Source of the DNA: Rhodospirillaceae bacterium
GTDB taxonomy: Bacteria; Pseudomonadota; Alphaproteobacteria; Rhodospirillales; Casp-alpha2
NCBI GenBank assembly: GCA_018665815.1
Contig: JABJBP010000006.1
Coordinates: 1 to 40,526, forward strand
Reading direction: 5' to 3'
DNA length: 40,526 bases
Both the position numbers and the translations under genes were made by a program. Each line of letters begins with the position of its first letter. The stretch's first letter is position 1. This document shows positions 18,027-26,229 of the stretch, piece by piece. The notes beneath the pieces were generated by a model. It worked only from the letters and a program-made list of their open reading frames with translations, was not told where the DNA came from and made no database searches.

Positions 18027-19070
18027 CTAATTAGGCAGCGCGGCGAACCCTTCGAGCAAATGGCCCCGCGTCGCCAAAAACCGCGAATGCTCGGGCATGT
18101 ACCAATCCATCTTGCCGGGGCCATTGTGGCGGCTGGCGGGGGTATCCAGCCAGAGTCTAATCAAGCGACGTTGCTGTTTCGGTGTATCGAAATATTCAGT
18201 GCGCGAATGCAGGACAACGAAATTATTGACCAATTGCAGATCGCCGGGCTTGAGCGACATGGACACTTGGATTTCGGGCCGGGCAATGACGCTGTCGACA
18301 AAATCCAGGGCCCGATTTTCAGCTTCCGTAATCACCGTGCCCTCAACTTCGCAATAATTGATCGAAGGCCGCACGTAAGTGATATGAAACTGATCGCCGT
18401 AAAAGGAAAATACCGGCGAGCGCCACGGTGTGACCGGGGCTTCATCCGGCGCCTGTTCGCCGCGACGGTGGTGATGGAAGCCGCGATAAAGAATATCGAG
18501 GTATTCGGGATGCTCGCCCAGCACGGCGTTGTAGATGGCAGCCCCGCTGACCAACAAACTCTCGCCGCCCTCGGGCGCCGTCTGCAGGCATAACAGCGTC
18601 ACCGTGTTGGCGCCGTCGGCATGAAATGGCAGGCTTTCCGAACCGTAATGACCACGCGCGCCAGTGCCCATTTTCTCGCCCTTATCCGACACATCGACGA
18701 CATATTCATCTAAATGGCTCTGGATCGAAATCCGCCCGAAATGCGCAGCCAGCCCTGTGTAGGCCAGCGCCGTGTCCTCATAACTGAAATCATCGACCGG
18801 AAATCCCGACAGCAACTCAAACCCGGGTCCGGCTTCCAGGTGGCCGTTGACCTCGGCTAGGAACGCGCCGCTGCGGGGCAGGGGAAAATGCTCGGGTCGA
18901 ATATCGCGGGGATGCAGCGTGCGTTCACGCAGCCCCGGCAACGCTTTGGCGATGTCATCAATCACCCAGTCCGGGATCGGCCGTACCCATGACCGGTCAT
19001 CGGGGAAATCATCACGTCCCCAATGGGTGGCGTCGGTGATTACGTCGCCGGGGTTGGCTGGTATGTTCAT
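18027..19070 (-). CDS. TauD/TfdA-family 2-oxoglutarate/Fe(II) dioxygenase
   Basis: A 347-residue non-heme iron dioxygenase. The facial triad is visible as His150-x-Asp152 (PFHADGANT) with distal His288 (NNFVVLHSRTEYFD). The 2-oxoglutarate-binding arginine lies in RRLIRLWLD (about 301-305). It should hydroxylate a small organic substrate with O2 and 2-oxoglutarate. The family covers taurine, gamma-butyrobetaine, phenoxyacetate and many amino-acid-derived substrates; nothing here picks one. It is the first gene of the operon that continues with the amine oxidase, crotonases and ligase, which suggests an oxidative opening step. The ATG at 19070 has no clear ribosome site. Confidence 0.88.
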   Translation of the reverse strand: MNIPANPGDVITDATHWGRDDFPDDRSWVRPIPDWVIDDIAKALPGLRERTLHPRDIRPEHFPLPRSGAFLAEVNGHLEAGPGFELLSGFPVDDFSYEDTALAYTGLAAHFGRISIQSHLDEYVVDVSDKGEKMGTGARGHYGSESLPFHADGANTVTLLCLQTAPEGGESLLVSGAAIYNAVLGEHPEYLDILYRGFHHHRRGEQAPDEAPVTPWRSPVFSFYGDQFHITYVRPSINYCEVEGTVITEAENRALDFVDSVIARPEIQVSMSLKPGDLQLVNNFVVLHSRTEYFDTPKQQRRLIRLWLDTPASRHNGPGKMDWYMPEHSRFLATRGHLLEGFAALPN

Positions 19071-19449
19071 GCCGATAATACTAATCGAGCCCGGGCCCTG
19101 GCATCAAGCCGCCGACATGGATGCTTGCCTGCCGCCTGCCGGGGCTATCTCCTGTGGGGCACTGCCTATGCGCAGGCCTAGTAAAATGAATAGCTGTATT
19201 TCTCAAGTTATTCGGCTACATCTTAATTCCGACCAATCATTCCTTGGCAGGGGAACATTCGATTTCGGAGCCGCCGCGTAGGCGGTTTCGCTGTGCTTAC
19301 CGTGAGGAAATGTCATTTGTGACACCCCTAATCTGCCGATACACCCTTCATTCAATCGATTCCCAGTGGGGCATCCGCATCCACCGGAGAAGGCTAAATG
19401 ACGTCGCGTATCGGGTATGCCCATAGATTGATAAGGAAGGAAATTCGGT
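19071..19449. other. Spacer without a supported gene
   Basis: I find no coding signal between the dioxygenase start and the 56-codon ORF. One short hairpin, GCCGCC (19270-19275) with GGCGGT (19281-19286), is visible. The dioxygenase promoter should lie in the left part, but I cannot pick -35/-10 boxes with confidence. Confidence 0.5.
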
Positions 19450-19620
19450 ATGAAAATTTCAGAGGAGAAATGGGAAAGGTCCAAGGTTTTTGCCGGATTC
19501 AGCGAAGACGATGTCAAAATTCTGGAATCCATGGCTCCGGCCATGGAAAAGTGCGTCGACGAGATCGTGTGCGGCCAAGGTTGTAACTTCTGGTTTGATA
19601 TTCCCGCCGGCGATCCATAG
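19450..19620 (+). pseudogene. Short ORF resembling the N-terminus of a protoglobin/globin-coupled sensor
   Basis: A 56-codon frame with a good ribosome site (AAGGAAGG about nine bases ahead). It begins MKISEEKWERSKVFAGFSEDD and continues VKILESMAPAMEKCVDEIV. That pattern resembles the first helices of protoglobin domains (FLGFT-EDD..L..L.P.....D.IV..FY). After DEIV the resemblance stops and the frame ends in CGQGCNFWFDIPAGDP. I read it as a globin-coupled sensor cut after its first helices and now ending in unrelated sequence. It could instead be a real small protein. The recognition is from pattern memory, not a search. Confidence 0.4.
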
Positions 19621-19660
19621 ACATCAAACGAAATTAACAATATCTCGTGGCGGAGTGTCC

Positions 19661-20185
19661 CTAATGCACGACGCCGCCGCTTTCCGGCACCACAACCTGG
19701 GGGTCGCCGACGGCGAGTTCCAAATCCCAATCGGCCTTTTGCGCCGATGTGATCATCATGTGACAAAGCGCGTGCAGGAGCTGTTTGTTGAGGCCGAATT
19801 CGATGTTCATGCCGTTGTCGGTCTTCAGATTGATGCGGGTTAAATCAGGATTAACTGTTTTTACGTTGCCGCCAGTCACCAGCAACGGTCCCGTATTTGA
19901 GGTCAAGTTAGTGGTTTCTTTGGAATGGCTTTTTGAAAAGTCGCTGGATTGGATTGATTCTTGATGTTCCATGGCCAGCACGGCGTCTTTGACGTCGGGC
20001 AGCAGATCGGCGGCCATTTCTGGGTTCTTTTCCATGGTCTGGATCAGCGCTCCGCACATGACCCGGACAAATCGCCGGGTCATCCACAGCTGATATTCCG
20101 TCTTTTCGCTGGTCGCGATGCGAAGCAATACGCGGTCCTGCTCCGGCGAATACGTCATAGTGAGTTGATGAAGCGGGCTAGACAT
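19661..20185 (-). CDS. Conserved hypothetical protein
   Basis: A 174-residue protein that I recognise only as a conserved hypothetical of the type beginning QLTMTYSPEQDRVLLRI, found in Rhodospirillales and other proteobacteria. Visible features are a conserved start (TSEKTEYQLWMTRRFVRVMCGALIQTM) and a polar, low-complexity middle (about 75-95, rich in Ser and Thr). A second conserved part follows (TRINLKTDNGMNIEFGLNKQLLHALCHMM). It has no signal peptide or membrane helix. It follows the DsbA-like gene after 18 bases and is likely the last gene of that unit. Codon 10 (MTYSPEQ) is an alternative start. No function can be assigned. Confidence 0.72.
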   Translation of the reverse strand: MSSPLHQLTMTYSPEQDRVLLRIATSEKTEYQLWMTRRFVRVMCGALIQTMEKNPEMAADLLPDVKDAVLAMEHQESIQSSDFSKSHSKETTNLTSNTGPLLVTGGNVKTVNPDLTRINLKTDNGMNIEFGLNKQLLHALCHMMITSAQKADWDLELAVGDPQVVVPESGGVVH

Positions 20186-20203
20186 GGAGGATGCGCCGGT
20201 CGT

Positions 20204-20842
20204 TCAAGCTGCGTTCGCGGTGGCTTGCGCGGCGTCGATCATGCGGGCCAGGATTTGCGGTTCCTGGGCGCCAGAGATCACCATCCGCCCATTGAAGACA
20301 AAGGCCGGTACGCCGTTGACGCCCATGCGGTGCGCACGGTTGTTTTCATCATATACGAAATCGATGTCGTCGTCACTGATCAGGTATTCCTTCAATTCGC
20401 CGGGCGGCAGGCCGGCGCGGACGCCGATCTCCACCAGTACGTCGGTCTCGCCGATATCCAGCCCGTGGATGAAATATTCGTTGAACAAATCTTCGACGAT
20501 CCCGACATCGCAATCGCGGGATTGTGCAAAACGGACCAAGCGGTGCGAATCAACTGAGTTCGGCGTCCGGTCGATGCGGTCAAAGGCGAAGTCGATATCG
20601 ACCGATTGGCCCGCTTGGGCGATGGCGCCGTAGATGCGCCGGACCCGCGCTTCCGAGCCGAATTTCCGGACCAAATAGTCATTTCGGTCAATGCCATTCA
20701 ACGGCATCTCGCGGTCCAAAAGAAATGGCCGCCAGACCAGCCGGGCATCTACATGCGGGCGCAACGCGACAGCTTGCTCAATGCGGCGTTTGCCGATGTA
20801 GCACCACGGGCAGACGGTGTCGTAGATGAATTCGATATCCAT
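20204..20842 (-). CDS. DsbA-family (FrnE-like) thioredoxin-fold oxidoreductase
   Basis: A 212-residue cytoplasmic protein of the DsbA/FrnE group. The redox motif CPWC is at residues 11-14 (DTVCPWCYIGKRR). The cis-proline loop is GVNGVPAFVFNG (about residue 174), with the typical helical insert between the two. It has no signal peptide, which fits FrnE-like or 2-hydroxychromene-2-carboxylate-isomerase-like proteins rather than periplasmic DsbA. These catalyse thiol-disulfide exchange or glutathione-dependent isomerisation. Both active cysteines are present, which favours redox activity over isomerase. It lies 77 bases after the AstE-like gene and 18 bases before the conserved hypothetical. Confidence 0.85.
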   Translation of the reverse strand: MDIEFIYDTVCPWCYIGKRRIEQAVALRPHVDARLVWRPFLLDREMPLNGIDRNDYLVRKFGSEARVRRIYGAIAQAGQSVDIDFAFDRIDRTPNSVDSHRLVRFAQSRDCDVGIVEDLFNEYFIHGLDIGETDVLVEIGVRAGLPPGELKEYLISDDDIDFVYDENNRAHRMGVNGVPAFVFNGRMVISGAQEPQILARMIDAAQATANAA

Positions 20843-20919
20843 GCGGACAGTCTATACCACAAGTAACCGGTGTTGGAGCAAACGCCGAAGCGCGTGACGC
20901 CAGGGTATAGGGTGCGGCG

Positions 20920-21873
20920 CTAATTCACCAAACGCCCAAAGCGGACAGCTGATTGACCTTTATTTCTGCGCCGGTTCGGCATGATCAAGACGCAGTCGTC
21001 GTAAGGTGTCGCGACGGGCTGATCACCGTCGTGGCCGAGCACCGTGCCGGCGTCCTTGATAACTTCCATGCCTTTGCATTCCCGAACCCAGTTAAAGTCG
21101 TCGGTCTCGATGGTATAGGGACCGGAAACCTCAATGAGCTTTTGCGCTATGGGTTGCGCCTCACCGATGTGGGCATCGAAAAAGTCATCATCGATGGCGC
21201 CGGTGTTTTTCAGAAACCTGAGCGTCACATCCATGGAGACATCGACGGACGATTGTTCCCAATGCTGGCCGGCTTCCAAAAGCAGGGAGTTTTGCGCCGC
21301 ATTGGGATCGCTGAACCGCCCGTAATCGCGCAACCGCTTGCCCGCCGCGTGGCCTGAGTCGCTGACCACGTATTCGGGCGCGCCCAGGCCGAGCGCGAAA
21401 TCCTGGCCCTTTTTCAGCGGCCCGCACAGCATCAAGGGCGGGCAGGGGTTTTGCATGGAATGGATATCGAGCAGAAGATCGACCGTGTCGATAATCGGAC
21501 GCATCTCGCGGGCGCGGCGGGTTTCCGCTGTATCGCGGGCACCATCCAGGACGTCTTCGCCCCAGGCGCGGTTTAAATCTTCATCGACAAAGCGCGACGC
21601 GGTGGGATCGTCGGTGTCGAACGATTGATAGGCCGCGACATTGTGAAAGCCCAACGTCAGCTTGCCTAGGGCCGGCCGGACATCGCTTTGAAACAAGCGG
21701 TCCAAGGTAATCGCACCGCAAAGCTCATTGCCGTGGGTGACGGCCATGACCATGACATGCGGGCCCGGTTTGCCGCTGTCGAAGGTGGTGACATAGGGCG
21801 TGCCGGTGTTGCCGGTGGCGTAGGCCGTAATGTCGACGGGCATGATTTCAATGGGGTAGGGATTGTCGGTCAT
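20920..21873 (-). CDS. Succinylglutamate desuccinylase/aspartoacylase family hydrolase
   Basis: A 317-residue zinc carboxypeptidase-fold deacylase. The zinc ligands are visible as His47 and Glu50 in VTHGNELCG, and His138 in LLLDIHSMQ. A catalytic glutamate candidate lies in LLLEAGQHWE (about residue 205). Family members remove succinyl, acetyl or similar acyl groups from N-acylated amino acids, or act on related amides. It follows the MmgE/PrpD gene by 37 bases and belongs to the divergent unit facing the LysR regulator and the ABC transporter. With the HutG homologue at the end of the transporter operon it makes two N-deacylating hydrolases in one locus. I do not call it astE because the arginine succinyltransferase genes are absent. 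Confidence 0.85.
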   Translation of the reverse strand: MTDNPYPIEIMPVDITAYATGNTGTPYVTTFDSGKPGPHVMVMAVTHGNELCGAITLDRLFQSDVRPALGKLTLGFHNVAAYQSFDTDDPTASRFVDEDLNRAWGEDVLDGARDTAETRRAREMRPIIDTVDLLLDIHSMQNPCPPLMLCGPLKKGQDFALGLGAPEYVVSDSGHAAGKRLRDYGRFSDPNAAQNSLLLEAGQHWEQSSVDVSMDVTLRFLKNTGAIDDDFFDAHIGEAQPIAQKLIEVSGPYTIETDDFNWVRECKGMEVIKDAGTVLGHDGDQPVATPYDDCVLIMPNRRRNKGQSAVRFGRLVN

Positions 21874-21910
21874 GATCGGGGTGGTTCCTGGCTTCCAATG
21901 AAGAGAGAGG

Positions 21911-23311
21911 TTAGGCCGTTGCTGCGGCGTCGTTCATCAAGGCGCCAACGTCGTCCAATTCCGCGAGGCCGCCAAGCGTTTCGAACAGTGCTGCCGTTCG
22001 CTCAGCGCCCAGCACGGGCGTGCAGCAATCTTCGAATTTGCGCCAGCGGTCGTCATCGGTGAACGGATCGCCCAAAGTGCCACGCGCCGCGGTCCGCGAG
22101 GTTTTCAACACCTCGCCCGATTTCAATGTCACGGTCAGCTCGTGGGTGTAGACACCGGACGGATTAAGCTCGGCTTCCGGCGGTGTTGCGTCCATGGTGG
22201 TGAGTGCCAGCAAATCGCGGATATCTTGGCGTTGGACGGCATCGGGAGTGAAGTCTGCAAGGCTCAGGAAGCCGTGCTTCAAGGCCACCGCCATGCAGTA
22301 CTGCATGGAAAACCGGGCTTCCATTTCGTTTCGCGGGTCATCAAAGCAAAGATTGCGGACGTTCGACGTATTGACTAGGCAATGTATGGCGGCAACGTCA
22401 TTCGGGCCGATGCCATGAGATTTTTTCAAATCCAGCAGGTTGTCGACGCTCTTGTGGGTCGAGCCACAGCAAGGATGGCATTTTGGCGCGAGACCCACGG
22501 CCTCAACGACCAATGGCTCGCCGACCGGATGCTTGGTGAAATCCCATCCTGGTGCACCCTCGCCGACGAACAAGTTCATAAAGCCGTAATCGTTTTCCAA
22601 CACCTCAGTGCGGCCGATGACGCCGTTCTTCGCATAATTGGCGGCGAGAACGGCGTTTTGAGCGGCCATGCCGGCCTGGAACGGCTTGGCGTGGGAACCG
22701 AACTGGCCTTTAACGCCGGCCGCCATGGAAACGCCAAGGCTCATGGCGTGCGCCGTCTGGTTGGCACTCAGGCCCAAAAGTCGGGCACATGCGGCCGCGG
22801 TGCCGATGCAGCCGACGGTCGCGGTGGCGTGCCAGCCTTTCATATAATGTGCCCGGTTGACGCCGCGCCCGATGGCCGCATGACATTCTAGGCCGACGAT
22901 ATAGGCATCAATCACGTCGGCGCCGCTGGCACCTGTTTCTTCGGCAACCGCCAGGATCGCCGGCACTAGGACGGCCGAGGCATGGGTCAACGCCGCCATG
23001 AAGTTGTCGTCGAAATCTTGGGCGTGGGCGGCGGTGCCGTTGGCAAACGCCGCAAAGGGCGCGGGCAGGCGGCGGGAATCACTGATAATCGTGGCGCCGG
23101 TGGCGGCACCGGGCGCGGCCCAGCCGACAAGGGTGTTGCGCACGCCGATTGCGGCCTCGTCAGTGGCCCCGGAAACCATGCAGGCAATGGTGTCCGTGAT
23201 GGCGTCCATCGCCGGGCGAACGGCGCTGTCAGGCCAGTCATTGCCGACGCCCGCCGCCCAATGGGCGATTTCCTCAATAACAGTTGCGTGTTCGCTGGGT
23301 TGATCTTTCAT
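21911..23311 (-). CDS. MmgE/PrpD family protein
   Basis: A 466-residue MmgE/PrpD-fold protein. This family includes 2-methylcitrate dehydratase, cis-aconitate decarboxylase and iminodisuccinate epimerase. Typical segments are the all-helical N-terminal domain (DTIACMVSGATDEAA, FANGTAAHAQDFDDNF) and GLECHAAIGRGVNRAHYMKGWHATATVG, split here as GLECHAAIGRG and KGWHATATVG. The later KCHPCCGSTHKSVD is also typical. I place the start at the ATG at 23311 because AAGGAGG lies nine bases before it; the frame opens ten codons earlier. No prpB or prpC partner is nearby, so methylcitrate metabolism is not supported. It is the first gene of the unit divergent from the LysR regulator. Confidence 0.85.
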   Translation of the reverse strand: MKDQPSEHATVIEEIAHWAAGVGNDWPDSAVRPAMDAITDTIACMVSGATDEAAIGVRNTLVGWAAPGAATGATIISDSRRLPAPFAAFANGTAAHAQDFDDNFMAALTHASAVLVPAILAVAEETGASGADVIDAYIVGLECHAAIGRGVNRAHYMKGWHATATVGCIGTAAACARLLGLSANQTAHAMSLGVSMAAGVKGQFGSHAKPFQAGMAAQNAVLAANYAKNGVIGRTEVLENDYGFMNLFVGEGAPGWDFTKHPVGEPLVVEAVGLAPKCHPCCGSTHKSVDNLLDLKKSHGIGPNDVAAIHCLVNTSNVRNLCFDDPRNEMEARFSMQYCMAVALKHGFLSLADFTPDAVQRQDIRDLLALTTMDATPPEAELNPSGVYTHELTVTLKSGEVLKTSRTAARGTLGDPFTDDDRWRKFEDCCTPVLGAERTAALFETLGGLAELDDVGALMNDAAATA

Positions 23312-23387
23312 CGCCGGGCGCCTCCTTGACCCTCCAAACATGCCCCTGACGGATTGCTGTTGTCCAATGTTAATGCTGGCACCGTTG

Positions 23388-23402
23388 ATGCAAATTCTGC
23401 AT
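23388..23402. promoter_or_regulatory. LysR-type operator (T-N11-A palindrome) in the divergent promoter
   Basis: ATGCAAATTCTGCAT is a perfect palindrome with five-base arms (ATGCA/TGCAT) and fits the LysR consensus T-N11-A. It lies 23 bases before the lysR start and about 77 bases before the MmgE/PrpD gene. That is the usual place for autoregulation and divergent activation. Confidence 0.55.
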
Positions 23403-23425
23403 GATTTGGATGAGGAGGGACGGTC

Positions 23426-24358
23426 ATGGAAATTGCCTGGTTGGAAGATTTTGTCGTTTTAGCCCGGCTGCGGCATTTCTCCCGCGCCGCCGAAGACCGC
23501 AACGTTAGCCAGCCGGCCTTCAGCCGCCGTATTCAGGCATTGGAGGCCTGGATGGGGACTCGGCTGATCAACCGTCGAACAACACCGGTGACCTTGACCG
23601 CCGAAGGTGACAGGTTTCGTGAGACCGCCATCGGTGTTCTGCGCGATATATATCGGGATCGGGATGCGTTCCGCCGCGATTTCTCGAAGATGCATGCCGA
23701 TGTTTGGATATCCGGATCGACAGCGGTATTGGTTCACTTTGTGCCTGATTGGCTAAAGACAATGGCCGGCAAAACAGGCCCGTTCACCAGCAACATCAGT
23801 ACCTACGCAGCGCACAACTCAGTTACCCCCGCCGAAATGGTGCACAGATTGCGGCAAGGCGATATCGATTTTACATTCATTTATGCCCATCCAGATATGC
23901 CATGGATTCTCGATACTGCGGATTTCGAATGGCAGGTTGTGGGCACAACACCTTTCCGGCCGTTTTCTCCAGTCGGCGCCGATGGCAGACCGTTGTATGA
24001 GTTGCCAGGCAGTGAAAAAGAGCCGCTACCCTGGCTGGCTTATGCCACAGATTCCATTCTCGCCCGGGCCGAGGGCCTGGCTCTGCAGCGCAGCGGCGCT
24101 GAATTGAATTTGCAAATCAAACACCAAAGCGCCGGGGTTGAACTGCTGAAACGGATAGCGCTTTCCGGTGCCGGGTTTTGCTGGTTTCCTAATTTTGCCG
24201 TCCGCGATGAAGTAGAGCAGGGCATTCTGCAACCCATTGGCAATGTCAGCCACGAAATTGATCTTGAAATACGGCTTTACCGGGGGCGAGGCCGAACCCG
24301 ACCCATTGTAGACAAGATTTGGGACGAAGTTTGTTCGTCTGCGGATCAGGCTGCTTGA
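23426..24358 (+). CDS. LysR-family transcriptional regulator
   Basis: A 310-residue LysR regulator. The winged helix-turn-helix is at residues 1-60 (FVVLARLRHFSRAAEDRNVSQPAFSRRIQALE, split here as LARLRHFSRAAEDRNVSQ and PAFSRRIQALE). RRTTPVTLTAEG follows, then the effector-binding domain. It lies between the minus-strand MmgE/PrpD unit and the plus-strand ABC transporter and is oriented with the transporter. A palindrome fitting its family's operator consensus sits in each of the two promoter regions. I therefore infer that it controls both, and that its co-inducer is the imported compound or an intermediate. GAGGAGGGAC lies just upstream of its ATG as ribosome site. Confidence 0.9.
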   Translation: MEIAWLEDFVVLARLRHFSRAAEDRNVSQPAFSRRIQALEAWMGTRLINRRTTPVTLTAEGDRFRETAIGVLRDIYRDRDAFRRDFSKMHADVWISGSTAVLVHFVPDWLKTMAGKTGPFTSNISTYAAHNSVTPAEMVHRLRQGDIDFTFIYAHPDMPWILDTADFEWQVVGTTPFRPFSPVGADGRPLYELPGSEKEPLPWLAYATDSILARAEGLALQRSGAELNLQIKHQSAGVELLKRIALSGAGFCWFPNFAVRDEVEQGILQPIGNVSHEIDLEIRLYRGRGRTRPIVDKIWDEVCSSADQAA

Positions 24359-24360
24359 TC

Positions 24361-24375
24361 ATGCAACATACGCAT
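24361..24375. promoter_or_regulatory. Second LysR-type operator before the ABC transporter
   Basis: ATGCAACATACGCAT, directly behind the lysR stop, keeps the T-N11-A spacing. It matches the site in the lysR/prpD promoter in 11 of 15 positions, including both outer arms. It lies about 200 bases before the substrate-binding protein gene. A looser TGCA-N6-TGCA at 24486-24499 may be an additional half-site pair with altered spacing. Confidence 0.45.
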
Positions 24376-24571
24376 AATCAATGTGAAATCAGCATTTGAC
24401 TGGTAATTCTATTCGCCGCAGGGTGACAGCTAGTAAAATGGTGTTCAGAGCCCCTGCTTCGAGAGACATTTTGTGTTGTCGAGGCATGCAGGTTGATGCA
24501 CCATTAATACGTTAAACCGGTCCGCAAATGAACCGGGCCAAAAGTGTCTAATTCAGGGAGGAATCAGAGAC

Positions 24572-26158
24572 ATGCAAATTCGCAAAACCCTTGTGCTTGC
24601 GGCGGCTGCCGCGGCGGTGTCCTTCGCACCGCAGGCCTACGCGCAAACACTGACCATCGGATTGGGCACCGAGCCCACGTCCATCGATCCGCATTACCAT
24701 AACCTGGGCCCCAACAATCAGATCGCGCAGCACTTCTTTTCGCGACTGATCGAGCAGGATCATAAACAGAATTTGTCACCGGGTCTGGCGACATCATGGA
24801 AAGCCACCGACGACACCACTTGGGAGTTCAAGCTCCGCAAGGGTGTCAAATTCCACGATGGTTCCGATTTCAACGCCGATGACGTGCTGTTTTCCATGCA
24901 TCGTGGCGGCAATCACCCGAACGCCAAGTCGAGCTTCGGCCTTTATACAAAGGGTAAAACCTTTACGAAAGTCGATGACTATACGGTTCGAGTGACGACG
25001 GCGAAGCCGTATCCACTGATGCCGGTCGACCTCTCCAGCGTCCACATCGTCTCCGATCAGGAAAAGGACAAATGGGAAGGCGAGTACAACAACGGCAAAT
25101 CCGCCCACGGCACCGGTCCTTATAAGCTGGTCAAGTGGGTCAAGGGCGAAGTCCTCGAGATGGTGCGTTATGACGGTTATCATGGCGCGAAACCGCATTG
25201 GAAACGTGTCGTTATCAAACCGATCAATTCCGCGCCGTCACGCTTGGCGGCACTGTTGTCTGGCGATGTTGATTTCATCGATCAAGTCCCGACGGTTGAT
25301 ATCGCGCGGCTCAAGAAAAATGCGAAAGTTGAGCTGAGCCAGGGCGTGTCCAACCGGATCATCTATTTGCATATGGACCAGTACCGCGACAATCCGCAGT
25401 ACATGAAATCCCATGACGGTAAGCCGCTGACAAAGAACCCGATGAAAGATGTGCGCGTCCGCAAAGCCATTTCCATGGCAATCAGTCGCGACCTCATCGT
25501 TGATCGGGTCATGGAAGGCGTTGCCATACCGGCCGGCCAATTGCTGCCTGAAGGTTTCTTTGGTCGTTCATCGAAGCTGATGGTTCAAAAGTATGATCCT
25601 GAAGGCGCTAAGAAGTTGCTGGCCGAAGCCGGTTATCCGAACGGCTTCCAAGCCACCCTGCATGGACCGAACAACCGCTATATCAACGACGCCAAAATCG
25701 TTGAAGCCATCGCCCAAATGTTGACCCGCATCGGCATCAAGACGACGCCCGATACCATGCCGAAGAGCGTTTTCTTCAAGCGCGGCAAGAACAAGGGTCC
25801 GGCCAAGCCGGCGGAATGGAATTTCCAGCTGGTGGGTTGGGGCTCATCGACGGGTGAACCTTCGTCGCCGCTGCGTTCGCTCTTGGGTACTTACGACAAA
25901 ACCAAGGGCTGGGGTTCGTCCAATCGCGGTCTGCACTCTAACCCGGTGATGGATAAGATCCTGGACGAGGCGTTGGCCACGGTGGACGACACCAAGCGCG
26001 CTGCGCTTTTGGCGAAAGCCACGGAAATCGGTGTCGGCGAAGATCAGGGCATTGTCCCGCTGCACTACCAGGTGAATACCTGGGCGGGTAAAAAGGGCCT
26101 GACCTTCAAGGCCCGTACGGACGAACGTACGGTCGCCTACGACGTCGTGCCGAATTAA
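24572..26158 (+). CDS. ABC transporter substrate-binding protein, family 5 (peptide type)
   Basis: A 528-residue periplasmic solute-binding protein. A Sec signal peptide is clear (MQIRKTLVLAAAAAAVSFAP, then QAYA with cleavage before QTLTIG). The mature part shows family SBP_bac_5 features: PTSIDPHYHN, the LATSWKATDD.TWEFKLRKGVKFHDG region, and VRKAISMAISRDLIVDRVM, split here as VRKAISMAIS and RDLIVDRV. Family members bind di- or oligopeptides, but also opines, nickel, glutathione and other small molecules. The operon contains both permeases and both ATPases, so the system is complete. GGGAGG lies about 12 bases before the ATG. A strong hairpin follows the gene and probably keeps its transcript more abundant than the rest. 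Confidence 0.92.
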   Translation: MQIRKTLVLAAAAAAVSFAPQAYAQTLTIGLGTEPTSIDPHYHNLGPNNQIAQHFFSRLIEQDHKQNLSPGLATSWKATDDTTWEFKLRKGVKFHDGSDFNADDVLFSMHRGGNHPNAKSSFGLYTKGKTFTKVDDYTVRVTTAKPYPLMPVDLSSVHIVSDQEKDKWEGEYNNGKSAHGTGPYKLVKWVKGEVLEMVRYDGYHGAKPHWKRVVIKPINSAPSRLAALLSGDVDFIDQVPTVDIARLKKNAKVELSQGVSNRIIYLHMDQYRDNPQYMKSHDGKPLTKNPMKDVRVRKAISMAISRDLIVDRVMEGVAIPAGQLLPEGFFGRSSKLMVQKYDPEGAKKLLAEAGYPNGFQATLHGPNNRYINDAKIVEAIAQMLTRIGIKTTPDTMPKSVFFKRGKNKGPAKPAEWNFQLVGWGSSTGEPSSPLRSLLGTYDKTKGWGSSNRGLHSNPVMDKILDEALATVDDTKRAALLAKATEIGVGEDQGIVPLHYQVNTWAGKKGLTFKARTDERTVAYDVVPN

Positions 26159-26168
26159 TATTCGGTTG

Positions 26169-26197
26169 CCGGGCGGTGGCATAATGCCGCCGCCCGG
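26169..26197 (+). terminator. Strong intercistronic stem-loop behind the binding-protein gene
   Basis: CCGGGCGG (26169-26176) pairs with CCGCCCGG (26190-26197). The stem continues inward through a T-G pair and GGCAT/ATGCC. TTTCTCTTT follows directly. It sits 11 bases behind the binding-protein stop and 33 bases before the permease start. This is the usual place for a partial terminator or RNA stabiliser that raises binding-protein level over the membrane components. Confidence 0.65.
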
Positions 26198-26229
26198 TTT
26201 CTCTTTGCGGACATGAGCGGGGAAGCCAG

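Noticed and set aside
20920-21873. Calling the deacylase astE (arginine succinyltransferase pathway)
   Set aside because: None of the other ast genes is present and the family covers several other deacylases.
21911-23311. Calling the MmgE/PrpD protein a 2-methylcitrate dehydratase of propionate breakdown
   Set aside because: No methylcitrate synthase or lyase gene is nearby, and the family has other established activities.
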